Part shown: one piece after another, positions 1 to 7,871 of the stretch
Layout of the letters: each line of letters begins with the position of its first letter
Numbering within the stretch: position 1 is the first letter of the stretch
From: Bordetella parapertussis
GTDB lineage: Bacteria > Pseudomonadota > Gammaproteobacteria > Burkholderiales > Burkholderiaceae_B
DNA: 22,436 nt
NCBI GenBank assembly: GCA_945903445.1
Contig: CAMDNZ010000049.1
Location: 1-22,436, forward strand
Reading direction: 5' to 3'
Made by a program: the position numbers and the translations under genes
Notes under the pieces: model-generated
Database searches by the model: none
Told to the model about the DNA's origin: nothing
Seen by the model: the letters and a program-made list of their open reading frames with translations, nothing else

Positions 1-426
1 TGCTGTGATTTCGGCCGACAGCGCGATGAACAGATAGAACAGCATGATGGTGAGCGTCAGCCCATACATGCCGCGCCCGTAGCGCGCCAGAATGAATTCG
101 GTCAGCGAGTGGCCGGCCGGCATGACTTCGCGCATCCGCCGACCCAAAGGAATCATGGCCAGTCGGGGCGACATTGCACCGATGGCATAGCCCAGCACCG
201 CGCCGATTCCACCCCACGCGGCAGCTTGCGCAGGCGAGAACAGAATCCAGCCGCCTAATGTGGACGCCAGCAAGGTGGCCATGGTGGCCAGGGTGTTCTG
301 GCTATTACGTGCAACCACGTAATCTTCCAGACCGCCCAGCGCACGACGGGCGTACAGCACGCTGGCTAAAGCGAAGCCACCGCTGAACAAAATCAGCCAG
401 GTAATAACGGATGCGGTAGTGCGCAT
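1..426 (-). CDS. Sodium:solute symporter family protein, N-terminal part (probable thiamine or thiamine-precursor transporter)
   Basis: The minus strand is open from the ATG at 426 to the window edge, giving 142 residues of an incomplete protein. It is strongly hydrophobic: one membrane segment covers about residues 5-22, another about 42-62 and a third about 65-82. A basic loop containing the residues PLGRRMRE follows, then LARYGRGMYG and another hydrophobic run. This pattern fits the N-terminus of the SSS (sodium:solute symporter) family. A TPP riboswitch in its leader suggests that the cargo is thiamine or a precursor such as hydroxymethylpyrimidine; that is inference, since SSS members carry many substrates. 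The ATG at 426 has no strong Shine-Dalgarno sequence, and a TTG six codons upstream is possible. Family assignment is moderately sure; the substrate is a guess. Confidence 0.7.
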   Translation of the reverse strand, partial: MRTTASVITWLILFSGGFALASVLYARRALGGLEDYVVARNSQNTLATMATLLASTLGGWILFSPAQAAAWGGIGAVLGYAIGAMSPRLAMIPLGRRMREVMPAGHSLTEFILARYGRGMYGLTLTIMLFYLFIALSAEITA

Positions 427-552
427 GAGGACAGCCTGCGACAAAACACTTGCTGCCTGTCAAGCGCAAAAAGAGCAGGACGCTTGAAAACAGAGAGCGA
501 AGTCGGTTGGAAAAAAACCGAGCAGGCACGCGCGAAGACGGACGTCGAATGA

Positions 553-648
553 TTTCCTTCCCTTCGCCGGCATGACCCGGATCAGGTTCAAAGGGTTACC
601 GCGCGAAGCGGAGTCTCAGCCCAAACAGGACTCCCCCAGGAACAAGCG
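553..648 (-). promoter_or_regulatory. TPP riboswitch (THI element)
   Basis: Read on the minus strand, the conserved THI-box blocks appear in order: GGGGGAGUCCUG (about 640-627), GCUGAGAC (620-613), ACCCUUUGAACCUGAUCC (597-580), GGGUCAUGCCGG and CGAAGGGAA (down to 558). The CUGAGA and CCUGAUC cores match the thiamine pyrophosphate aptamer as I know it. It lies about 130 bases upstream of the symporter start on the same strand, so it should lower symporter expression when TPP is plentiful. A T7 run on the minus strand at 517-511, within CGGTT...AACCG (520-504), may belong to the expression platform, but I did not find a convincing terminator/antiterminator pair. Confidence 0.93.
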
Positions 649-767
649 ACAAAGATTAAGGGTTGCGTGGAAGCTTTGTCAACGCTCGGCCGTCGCGGCC
701 TTCATGAATGTGATAATTTCGCGGGCGGCCATCGTCGGCCCAGGCGTGCACATCTTAGGACGGCCTT

Positions 768-1550
768 ATGACTGCTTCCGCTTTGTCTCCGAATTTGAAC
801 GAACAACTAGTTCTGGTCACTGGCGCGGGCCGGGGGCTGGGCGCGCATATCGTACGCGCATTCCTGCGCGAAGGCGCAAGCGTCGTGGTCAACTATCTGA
901 ACAGCGAGGCTGCGGCTCTGGCGCTGGCCGGCGAGGCACCGGATCGGGCCTTGGCCATTGGTGCCGACGTGTGCGAGGCCGCCAGCGTGCAGCGCATGCT
1001 GGCGCTGGCTCAGGCTCATTTCGGGCGGCCCGTGACCACCGTCGTCAACAACGCTCTACCCGCCTTTCAATTCAACGGCGATGCTCGGCCAAACGCCGAC
1101 TCGTTGACCTGGGAGACTGTTCATCGACAGATGGAAGGCACGGTTCGCGGCGCGCTGAACACCACGCAAGCCGCCTTGTCCGGTATGCGGACGGCGCGAT
1201 TTGGCCGCATCGTCAATGTGGGGACCAATCTCGTTCAGAACCCGGTCGTGCCGTATCACGACTACATCGCTGCAAAAGCCGCTTTGTTGGCCTTGACCCG
1301 TACGCTGTCGCAAGAGCTCGGCGGCGATAACATTACCGTGAACATGGTCTCGGGCGGATTGCTGCGGACCACCGATGCATCGGCTGCGACGCCCGAAGCA
1401 GTGTTCGATCTGATCGCCGCCAGCACGCCGCTCAAGCGGGTGACGACGCCCGCCGAATTCGCCGATGCGGTGCTGTTTTTCGCATCGCCCTGGGCGCGTG
1501 CTGTGACCGGGCAAAACCTGTTGGTCGATGGCGGCCTGGTCAAGAACTGA
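768..1550 (+). CDS. SDR family NAD(P)-dependent oxidoreductase (FabG-like)
   Basis: This 260-residue protein has the classical short-chain dehydrogenase/reductase length and fold signature. The glycine-rich cofactor loop TGAGRGLG is at residues 18-25, an NNA segment at 94-96, and the active-site pair Tyr166/Lys170 in YIAAK. The C-terminal DGGLV motif is typical of FabG-like members. The residue 13 positions before Tyr166, where the catalytic Ser normally sits, is Thr153 (VGTN instead of the usual SS), so the active site is slightly atypical. The ATG at 768 has an AGGA about ten bases upstream. It lies 23 bases before a flavin monooxygenase gene on the same strand and is probably co-transcribed with it. 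The substrate is unknown, and a role in fatty-acid synthesis is unlikely given the context. Confidence 0.87.
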   Translation: MTASALSPNLNEQLVLVTGAGRGLGAHIVRAFLREGASVVVNYLNSEAAALALAGEAPDRALAIGADVCEAASVQRMLALAQAHFGRPVTTVVNNALPAFQFNGDARPNADSLTWETVHRQMEGTVRGALNTTQAALSGMRTARFGRIVNVGTNLVQNPVVPYHDYIAAKAALLALTRTLSQELGGDNITVNMVSGGLLRTTDASAATPEAVFDLIAASTPLKRVTTPAEFADAVLFFASPWARAVTGQNLLVDGGLVKN

Positions 1551-1573
1551 ATCGAACGAGAGAGCGTCGTCCT

Positions 1574-2860
1574 ATGCGTATGCTGCACCTGAACCTGTTC
1601 ATTTTCGCCTGTGGGCATCATCGTGCGGCTTGGCGGCACCCTGATTCCAGCGTCGCTCGGTTGGGTGATATCCGGTACTACGAATCGCTTGCCCAACTGG
1701 CCGAGCACGGCAAATTCGATGCGGTGTTCTTCGCCGATGGCGCATCCGTGGACAACGTCGCCGACGGTCCGCGTTGGTTTCTGGAGCCGCTCACGGCCAT
1801 GGCCGCCATGAGCCGGGCAACCGAGCGTATCGGCCTGATCAGTACGGTGTCCAGCACGTTTTTTACGCCCTTCCATGCCGCGCGGTTGATGGCCTCGCTC
1901 GATCATATTTCGGCGGGTCGCATGGGATGGAACGTCGTGACTTCGATGTTCGACGCCGAGGCGCGCAATCACGGTTATGACGCCATGCCGCCGCACGCCT
2001 TGCGCTACGCACGAGCCGAGGCGTTCGTCGATGCCGTTTTGCAGCTGTGGGACTCGTGGGACGAGGACGCGCTGATGCTCGACCGTCAGGGTCTGTATGC
2101 CGACCCGAACAAAGTGCGTGCCATCGACTACCGCGACGACTATTTTCGGGTCGATGGTCCGTTGACCGTGCCACGTATGCCGCAAGGCCATCCAGTGCTG
2201 TTTCAAGCCGGCGCGTCCGATCAGGGACGCGACCTGGCCGCGCGCCGCGCCGAGGCTATTTATGCGGTGGCCTACGACATCGACGCGGCGCGAAGCTACT
2301 ACCGCGACATCAAGCGGCGGGTGCGCGAGGCGGGACGAACCGATCCGGTGCCGATCATGCCTGGTCTAGTGACCTATGTCGGTTCGACCGAGGCCGAGGC
2401 ACGGGCCAAGCAACGCGAACTGGACGAGCTGCTGCCCAGCGATGCGTCCTTGCGGCAACTGGCCACCTTTATTGGCCAAGATTGCAGCGATTGGGCCTTA
2501 GACGAACCCGTGCCCGCCTTGCCAGCGCTGCACGAGTTCAAGGGTCCGCAAGGCCGCTATGGCACGATTCTGCGCATCATCGAAACCGAGCGCCCTACGG
2601 TGCGGGAGCTGCTGGGACGTTTGGCAGCCGGGGGCGGGCACTGCACCATGGTGGGCACACCCGAAAGCATCGCAGACCGCATGGCGCATTGGCTGCACAA
2701 CGAGGCAGCCGATGGCTTTAACTTGATGCCGCCCAGCCTGCCGGGAAGCATCGAAGACTTCATCTACCATGTGGTGCCAGTTTTGCAAAAGCGAGGCTTA
2801 TTCAGAAAAGACTACGACACGTGTACGCTGCGCGGCCACCTGGGGTTGTCGCGCCCGTAA
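1574..2860 (+). CDS. NtaA/SnaA/DszA family FMN-dependent monooxygenase (LLM class)
   Basis: This 428-residue protein belongs to the bacterial-luciferase-like flavin monooxygenases of the nitrilotriacetate / dibenzothiophene-sulfone type. Family hallmarks are the N-terminus LNLFIFACGHHRAAWR, then LAEHGKFDAVFFAD (about 44-57), the segment GRMGWNVVTS (about 115-124), and LFQAGASDQGRDLAA in the middle. Length is typical (about 430-460). Such enzymes use FMNH2 from a separate reductase with O2 to oxidise an N- or S-containing organic substrate. No flavin reductase of the usual NtaB type is adjacent. GAGAG lies upstream of the ATG. The neighbouring SDR could process the product, which would make a two-gene catabolic unit; the real substrate cannot be read from sequence. 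Confidence 0.88.
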   Translation: MRMLHLNLFIFACGHHRAAWRHPDSSVARLGDIRYYESLAQLAEHGKFDAVFFADGASVDNVADGPRWFLEPLTAMAAMSRATERIGLISTVSSTFFTPFHAARLMASLDHISAGRMGWNVVTSMFDAEARNHGYDAMPPHALRYARAEAFVDAVLQLWDSWDEDALMLDRQGLYADPNKVRAIDYRDDYFRVDGPLTVPRMPQGHPVLFQAGASDQGRDLAARRAEAIYAVAYDIDAARSYYRDIKRRVREAGRTDPVPIMPGLVTYVGSTEAEARAKQRELDELLPSDASLRQLATFIGQDCSDWALDEPVPALPALHEFKGPQGRYGTILRIIETERPTVRELLGRLAAGGGHCTMVGTPESIADRMAHWLHNEAADGFNLMPPSLPGSIEDFIYHVVPVLQKRGLFRKDYDTCTLRGHLGLSRP

Positions 2861-2959
2861 TGCGTTGTTTTGCCATCCTGGCCCTGAGCGTTTGTTTACA
2901 TTGGGTCTTTAGTTGACGCCTAGCATGTTGAATTCGTGTAAGCATGAGTGGAATTCCGT

Positions 2960-4015
2960 ATGACCGACTCCGTGTCCAACCTGCATCGCGCATCGACAGC
3001 GCGAACGAACGCCTCGGTCTATACGATGCCGATCGAGTCGGCTCGGCATGTTCGCACGTGGATGCAATGGCCCGCGCACGTCGCCATCTATGAAGAGGTT
3101 TACGACCTCGATCTAGTGCGCGCCGATCTGGCGCGTCTCGCCCAAACGATTGCGCAGTTCGAGCCGGTGATGATGTTGGCGCGCCCCGATCAGGCCGAGC
3201 GTGCGCAGCGTCGTTGCGGTCCGACCGTGCAAGTCGTGCCGATGGCCGTGGACGATCTATGGGCACGCGACAGCGGCCCGAGTTTTGTGCGTCATGTCAG
3301 TGGCGAGACAGTCGTTCTGGATTTTCAGTTCAGTGGATGGGGGCGTAAACAAGCGTGTGACGCCGATGCGCAGGTTGCACGCCGTGTCGCCGAGTATTTG
3401 TCGGTGCAGCATCTCGATGCGGGCTTCGTCGGCGAGGGCGGCGGCATCGAATCCGATGGCGCAGGCACGATTCTGACGACCGAAAGCTGTCTGCTCAATG
3501 CCAACCGCAACCCTGGGCGTACGCGCGAAGAGATAAATCTCGCCATGGCGGCTGGTTTGGGCGCGCAGTGCGTGGTGTGGTTGCCGGGCATGGCGGGTGT
3601 CGATATCACCGATGGCCATATTGACGGCATTGCGCGCATCGTCTCGCCGGGTGTGGTGCTATTCGAAAAACCGGATTCGGCTAAGGATGCTGTATGGGCC
3701 GCCATGGTCGAGGCGTCGATCTCGGTATTGGAAAACTCGACCGATGCGCGGGGGCGCTCTTTCGAGTGTCTGACCGTGCAATCTCCGCGTCATGTGCGTT
3801 CGAGCGAGCCGGAGTTTCTCGATGCGTATTGCAACTACTACGTGTGCAATGGTGCCGTCATCGCACCGCAGTTCGGCGATACGCGGGCCGACGCCGATGC
3901 CGCGGCCGTGCTGCGCGAGTGCTATCCAGGACGCGATGTTGTCCAGCTGAACGTCGATCGTATCTACGAGAATGGCGGTGGTATCCACTGCGCCACGCAG
4001 CAGCAACCCGAGTAG
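2960..4015 (+). CDS. Agmatine deiminase family protein (peptidyl-arginine deiminase fold)
   Basis: The 351-residue protein has the full set of agmatine deiminase (guanidine-modifying enzyme, PF04371-type) motifs: TWMQWP near residues 33-38, LWARDSGPSF, QFSGWGRK, EGGGIESDGAGT, CLLNANRNPG, DGHIDGIAR with the catalytic His, and NGGGIHCATQQQP with the nucleophilic Cys344. The predicted reaction is hydrolysis of agmatine, or a similar guanidine, to the N-carbamoyl product plus ammonia. An in-frame GTG at 2948 is possible, but the ATG at 2960 has GAGTGGA at a better distance. It follows the monooxygenase gene by about 100 bases on the same strand and may belong to that transcription unit or have its own promoter. 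No N-carbamoylputrescine amidase is adjacent, so the substrate remains open. Confidence 0.88.
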   Translation: MTDSVSNLHRASTARTNASVYTMPIESARHVRTWMQWPAHVAIYEEVYDLDLVRADLARLAQTIAQFEPVMMLARPDQAERAQRRCGPTVQVVPMAVDDLWARDSGPSFVRHVSGETVVLDFQFSGWGRKQACDADAQVARRVAEYLSVQHLDAGFVGEGGGIESDGAGTILTTESCLLNANRNPGRTREEINLAMAAGLGAQCVVWLPGMAGVDITDGHIDGIARIVSPGVVLFEKPDSAKDAVWAAMVEASISVLENSTDARGRSFECLTVQSPRHVRSSEPEFLDAYCNYYVCNGAVIAPQFGDTRADADAAAVLRECYPGRDVVQLNVDRIYENGGGIHCATQQQPE

Positions 4016-4020
4016 GGTGA

Positions 4021-4066
4021 GACGGCCTCGTGGCGGCCCGAGTCAAGGGCCGTCGATTGTTATTTT
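4021..4066 (+). terminator. Probable intrinsic terminator after the agmatine deiminase gene
   Basis: A perfect 7-bp stem, GACGGCC (4021-4027) with GGCCGTC (4048-4054), encloses a smaller CTCG/CGAG pairing. The T-rich stretch GATTGTTATTTT follows. It begins six bases after the stop codon of the deiminase gene, which fits the end of that transcription unit. Confidence 0.55.
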
Positions 4067-4130
4067 GGCTTGCATCGTTCAGGGGGGTGTTAGTTATGAT
4101 GCGACTTGCCCTGACCGCCTGTGGAAGATC

Positions 4131-4772
4131 ATGAAAATCGTCAAAAAAGCGCTTTATGTTTTAAAGCGAGGCGTGTTTCGCGTTTCACCAGCATGGGCTG
4201 CATCATTGGGTATCGATTTCCGTCTGCGTGCGCCAAGCCGGGCGTTCATGGAACACGAAATATTCGACTACATCAATCGACGTTTTAATCAAGCAAACGC
4301 TTCGTCTGCCCAATGTCTGTTCATCGGTCTAGACAAACACAATTGGCACTACAACCGTTTGCTTCATATGGATTTTCACTCCATCGATCTGAATCCGCGC
4401 AACGCGGTATACGGTCAGCCGGGTAAGCACGTGGTGGGTTCGGCCACCGAACTGTCGTCTTACTATGCGCCCGCCAGCTTCGATGTGGTATTTGCCAATG
4501 GCCTCATCGGTTTCGGACTGAACACCGAAGAAGCTTTCGACCAGCTCATGCTCGAATGCCGGCGAGTATTGACCGACGATGGCATATTGATTCTGGGCTA
4601 CAACGACCGCCCGGATTTGCTTCGGTTCCGCCTCGAGCAGACCCAGGGGTTTCAGGTGTTCGAGACCTTCGCGCCGAGCATCGAGGGTGTCAACGGTGCG
4701 CGGCATAGCGTGGTCGACGAGTTTTGTCATTGTTACGTGTTTTTGTGCCGTCGATCTGCGCCGGTGGCTTGA
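4131..4772 (+). CDS. Small class I SAM-dependent methyltransferase-like protein
   Basis: The 213-residue protein has the second half of a Rossmann methyltransferase in good order: an acidic strand end HSIDLNP (about 83-89), then SFDVVFANGLIGFGLN (about 116-131), ECRRVLTDDGILILGYND (about 142-159) typical of Methyltransf_11/25 strands 4-5, and a C-terminal strand. The first glycine loop is degenerate (CLFIGLDKHNWHYN, about 62-75 instead of a GxGxG loop). The N-terminal 40 residues are basic. I chose the ATG at 4131 because GTGGA lies just upstream and the extra upstream residues of the open frame do not look like protein. The last 40 bases overlap the 3' end of the converging hydrolase gene. 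Substrate unknown. Confidence 0.7.
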   Translation: MKIVKKALYVLKRGVFRVSPAWAASLGIDFRLRAPSRAFMEHEIFDYINRRFNQANASSAQCLFIGLDKHNWHYNRLLHMDFHSIDLNPRNAVYGQPGKHVVGSATELSSYYAPASFDVVFANGLIGFGLNTEEAFDQLMLECRRVLTDDGILILGYNDRPDLLRFRLEQTQGFQVFETFAPSIEGVNGARHSVVDEFCHCYVFLCRRSAPVA

Positions 4773-5626
4773 TCCTGCTGTGCGTGACCTAGCAGCCATG
4801 TAGACAATATGCCGTTCACGAACTCGGGTTTTTCGAGATTCATGATGTGAGCGGCGTCCGGCACCAAGACATAGCGGCATCCGATACGCTCGGCCATCAG
4901 ACGCGATTCGGCGGGCGGACGGGGGACGTCGTGCTCGCCGCTCAGCACCAACGTGCGATCCGCCGACAGGGTTTCCGCCAAATGCAGAATATCGGGTCTC
5001 GAAAATATCATTTTGCCCAGGGGCACGAGGCTGTCTCGCAATACGATGGTGCTTTGCTGCATCAGACTCTGCCTGTATGCCTGCCGGTATCGAGGGATTG
5101 TTCTGCCGTTGGAATGAAAGACCATGGCCATGATGGTATCGATCACGGCAGTCTCGAAGCCCCCCGCGTCGGCAATCCGATCGAGAATATGAAAATAACG
5201 GGTTCGCATCATCGCGTCTTCGGCACCGAGATCGGTACCCATCAGTACCATTCGTTCGACTTTTTCGGGGTGTTCAATGGCGAGCCGGGCCGCCCACATG
5301 CCACCGATCGAGATGCCGACGGCATGGCATTTCTCGATGTTCAAGGCATCGAGAAACTTGGCGTGCAAAGCCGCCAGGTCGTCTAGCGATTCGCAAGTCG
5401 CAGGCAAACCATCGGATTCGCCATGGCCCCATAAGTCGGGTGCAAGAACCCTGAAGTGGCGAGATAGCGCGTCGATCTGGGGCCGCCACATCTCGCCATC
5501 CCACAAATAGCAGTGGCCCAGAAGCACCGGAAATCCTTCACCTTGATCGATGTAAGCAATCTGGCGACCGTCGATCTGGATATATTTTTTGGGTGAGCGG
5601 GGGGCGGTAGGACGATGATGAATCAT
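4733..5626 (-). CDS. Alpha/beta-fold hydrolase
   Basis: The 297-residue protein has the alpha/beta hydrolase layout: an oxyanion-region segment LLGHCYLWDGEMW (about 35-47), the strand/turn LAPDLWGHGESDG (about 61-73), the nucleophile elbow GISIGG with Ser106, the acid region SGEHD (Asp233 is the likely acid) and the catalytic His260 in AAHIMNLEKPEF. Family members include esterases, haloperoxidase-like and C-C bond hydrolases, and sequence alone does not separate these. The C-terminal 35 residues (QQDQATGADRRHKNT and preceding) look like an unconserved tail; part of it is encoded antisense to the end of the methyltransferase gene. The start at 5626 has only a weak ribosome binding site. Confidence 0.85.
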   Translation of the reverse strand: MIHHRPTAPRSPKKYIQIDGRQIAYIDQGEGFPVLLGHCYLWDGEMWRPQIDALSRHFRVLAPDLWGHGESDGLPATCESLDDLAALHAKFLDALNIEKCHAVGISIGGMWAARLAIEHPEKVERMVLMGTDLGAEDAMMRTRYFHILDRIADAGGFETAVIDTIMAMVFHSNGRTIPRYRQAYRQSLMQQSTIVLRDSLVPLGKMIFSRPDILHLAETLSADRTLVLSGEHDVPRPPAESRLMAERIGCRYVLVPDAAHIMNLEKPEFVNGILSTWLLGHAQQDQATGADRRHKNT

Positions 5627-5717
5627 GGTGGAAGCGAGGTCCGGTGTGAAAGAAATTCATCCTATCGCCCCACATTGCTCGACATACCAACAAACCCGTT
5701 CAGTTACGGTTGGCTGG

Positions 5718-6188
5718 CTAGCAGGGCGGCCAGCCGACCCTATGCAATTGCCGATAGCAAACCATTTCCTGACAGGCAGCCTCAGGCTGCGGGCCCACAC
5801 AGGCCGCCTTGAAATCGATCGGTATGGTGTTCAGCGGTGTACCTGGTACGAGATCCATAAAGGCCAATGCGGCGCGTGCTGGCCTTCGACCACGATGCGC
5901 AGGCTGCGAGGCCGTTTTTGCCAGGGCGTCTGAGTGGCCATGACCGCGCTCGCCGTATTCGCGCGATTCGCGCAGTATCACGTCGAATCGATCTTTGACC
6001 TGGGCCAGCCAGTCATCCTCGGTGTGATGAAAGTCGAGCATCACCGTACGGCCGTCGGTCCCTTCGAGGCTGCCGGCTGTAAGAAGCGTGCTCGCCCTGT
6101 AGCAAGGGTGTTGCATGCTTCGCAGCAATGGCCATTCAGCACTCGAACGCCTGCGGGTCAGAAGCAGAAAAAACGTCCTATCCGCCAA
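5718..6188 (-). CDS. Hypothetical protein, doubtful
   Basis: A 156-codon open frame fills most of a 580-base stretch (5627-6207) in which I recognise no gene. It would start 20 bases past the tRNA-Ala gene on the same strand. The middle part (MLDFHHTEDDWLAQVKDRF and following, about residues 50-75) has an amino-acid composition like a real protein. The N-terminal part is rich in Arg and Ser, and the C-terminal part has four cysteines (C130, C138, C143 and C156, approximately). No family is recognised. It could be a lineage-specific gene, the remnant of a decayed one, or chance in G+C-rich DNA. A shorter start at the internal Met near residue 50 (about 6041) is possible. Confidence 0.25.
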   Translation of the reverse strand: MADRTFFLLLTRRRSSAEWPLLRSMQHPCYRASTLLTAGSLEGTDGRTVMLDFHHTEDDWLAQVKDRFDVILRESREYGERGHGHSDALAKTASQPAHRGRRPARAALAFMDLVPGTPLNTIPIDFKAACVGPQPEAACQEMVCYRQLHRVGWPPC

Positions 6189-6207
6189 TAAAACGTCTTG
6201 AGTATTC

Positions 6208-6283
<76 letters not shown>

Positions 6284-6355
6284 AGTCGGCAATCAATATA
6301 TCATGCCCATTGTGCTTGCGCGTCTACGCAAAACTCCGCATGTCGCGCCTGGTGG

Positions 6356-7135
6356 TTACACCTTCAGCATAGCGATCACGGGCGTGTGGTCCGACGGCTG
6401 TTCATTGCCACGCGGGCTCTTATCCACCTCGCATGCCACGCAGTATGGCTTGAGCGCGTCGGACAGCAGCACGTGATCGATCCGCAATCCCGCGTTGCGC
6501 CGAAACCCGAACTGCCGGTAGTCCCACCACGTGAACGATTTCTCGGGTTGATCGAACATCCGAAAGGCGTCGGTCAATCCCAAATCCAGCAGGCTGTTGA
6601 ACGCGGCACGCTCTGGCTCGGACACATGCACCATTCCCACCCATTTTGATGGGTTGTGTACGTCCTCGTCTTTCGGTGCAACGTTGTAGTCGCCCAAAAT
6701 CGCCAGGCGCGGGTACTTGGCCATCTCCTGGTTCAGCCACACTCGCAACGCTTCGAACCACTGCAACTTATAAACGTATTTGTCGGAGTCCAGCGCCTGC
6801 CCATTCGGGCAGTACACGCAGATCACGCGAACGTCACCGTGATCCGAGGGCAGCGTCACCGCGATGACGCGCTGTTGCAAGTCCTCGAAGCCGGGAATGT
6901 TGCGCGTGACATCCAGAGTAGGCACTCGCGACAGGATAGCCACGCCGTTGTATGTCTTCTGGCCCGCCCATTGTGCGCGGTAGCCGATCTCTTGCAAGGC
7001 TTGCTCGGGAAATTTGTCGTGATCGAGCTTCAATTCTTGCAGGCACAAGGCATCGACCGGGTTGGCGGCAAGCCAGTTGATCACCTGAGGCAGGCGGACT
7101 TTGAGAGAGTTGACGTTCCAGGTGGCAAGACGCAT
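6356..7135 (-). CDS. xthA: Exodeoxyribonuclease III
   Basis: The 259-residue protein is a full-length member of the ExoIII/AP endonuclease family, acting in base excision repair by nicking at abasic sites and digesting 3' ends of duplex DNA. Visible catalytic motifs are WNVNSLK with Asn7, LQELK with Glu34, GDYN with Asp149 and Asn151, LRIDH near 217-221, and SDHTP with Asp249/His250. It opens with MRLATWNVNSLK, which fixes the start. It is transcribed alone; tRNA-Ala lies downstream and the divergent nitroreductase gene upstream. Confidence 0.96.
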   Translation of the reverse strand: MRLATWNVNSLKVRLPQVINWLAANPVDALCLQELKLDHDKFPEQALQEIGYRAQWAGQKTYNGVAILSRVPTLDVTRNIPGFEDLQQRVIAVTLPSDHGDVRVICVYCPNGQALDSDKYVYKLQWFEALRVWLNQEMAKYPRLAILGDYNVAPKDEDVHNPSKWVGMVHVSEPERAAFNSLLDLGLTDAFRMFDQPEKSFTWWDYRQFGFRRNAGLRIDHVLLSDALKPYCVACEVDKSPRGNEQPSDHTPVIAMLKV

Positions 7136-7240
7136 GTGCTGATAACCGTTGAATTCATTTTAGCCGGCCATTCTATTTCAGCCAGCCCAAAAAAGAATGG
7201 TCGCGAGACGAAATGGCCGCAGGATGGCCGATAACCCCAT

Positions 7241-7288
7241 TTGACCCATCCCCGCAATCGCCTAAAATGAGAGTAATTCTCATCGAGG
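7241..7288 (+). promoter_or_regulatory. Sigma70-like promoter overlaid by a Fur-box-like palindrome
   Basis: TTGACC (7241-7246) and TAAAAT (7263-7268) are separated by 16 bases and form a good promoter for the nitroreductase gene. The palindrome ATGAGAGTAATTCTCAT (7267-7283) overlaps the -10 box and the expected start site. Against the 7-1-7 Fur consensus TGATAAT-N-ATTATCA, the core TGAGAGT-A-ATTCTCA matches 11 of 14 arm positions by my count. GAGG at 7285-7288 is the ribosome binding site. Fur binding is inference; a hairpin in the leader is the alternative. Confidence 0.5.
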
Positions 7289-7292
7289 CATT

Positions 7293-7871
7293 ATGACCGA
7301 CACCCCGCTGCACACCCTGAACACTCGCCGCTCCGTCAAATTCCTTCGCGCTCCCGCACCGCGTGATGCCGAGTTGGCGCAGATTCTTCAAGCGAGCATG
7401 AGCGCCCCCGACCATGGCGCATTGATGCCGTGGCGTTACGCCATCATCCGTGGTCCTGCCATTGCCAAACTGGCCGACGTCGCGATGAATGCCTTGAAGG
7501 CGGCCGGCGACCCGCGTCTGACGCCGGAGAAAGAAAAATCGGTGCGTGCGTGGCTGGCCGATGTGCCGCTGCTGATCGCGATTGCCCAACACATCGATCA
7601 CGCCAATCAAAAGATTCCGCAGCAAGAGCGCTTGCTGGCGGTCGGCGCATCGGTCATGAACATCCTGAATGCCGCACACATGCTGGGCTATGGTGCATTC
7701 TGGAGCACGGGCGTGGGTACCTACGTCGAGGCCGTGCAGGACGCGCTCGGCTTCGATGCCTTGGACTATGCCTTCCTTGGTTTTGTCGCGCTGGGGACGC
7801 CGGGCTGCGCAGTACCCATGGTCGAGCGCCCGCATTTCTCGGCAGTGACCCGCGAATGGACCGGCGAGTGA
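7293..7871 (+). CDS. Nitroreductase family protein (YdjA-like)
   Basis: This 192-residue FMN-dependent nitroreductase-fold protein has the short-subfamily pattern: TRRSVKFLR (residues 11-19, FMN phosphate contact), ASMSAPDHGALMPWRY (about 33-48), WLADVPLLIAIAQH in the middle and ALGYG/YGAFWSTG-like segment near 130. The likely reaction is NAD(P)H-dependent two-electron reduction of nitro-aromatics or quinone-like compounds; the native substrate of YdjA-type enzymes is unclear. The promoter region carries a Fur-box-like palindrome. The last 120 coding bases and the first 50 bases after the stop recur at 8971-9140, and the antisense strand of that same stretch reads like the tail of CueR. Confidence 0.87.
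   Translation: MTDTPLHTLNTRRSVKFLRAPAPRDAELAQILQASMSAPDHGALMPWRYAIIRGPAIAKLADVAMNALKAAGDPRLTPEKEKSVRAWLADVPLLIAIAQHIDHANQKIPQQERLLAVGASVMNILNAAHMLGYGAFWSTGVGTYVEAVQDALGFDALDYAFLGFVALGTPGCAVPMVERPHFSAVTREWTGE

Noticed and set aside
572..1330. 252-codon plus-strand frame
   Set aside because: It runs through the riboswitch and is an Arg/Gly-rich shadow of the SDR gene in another frame.
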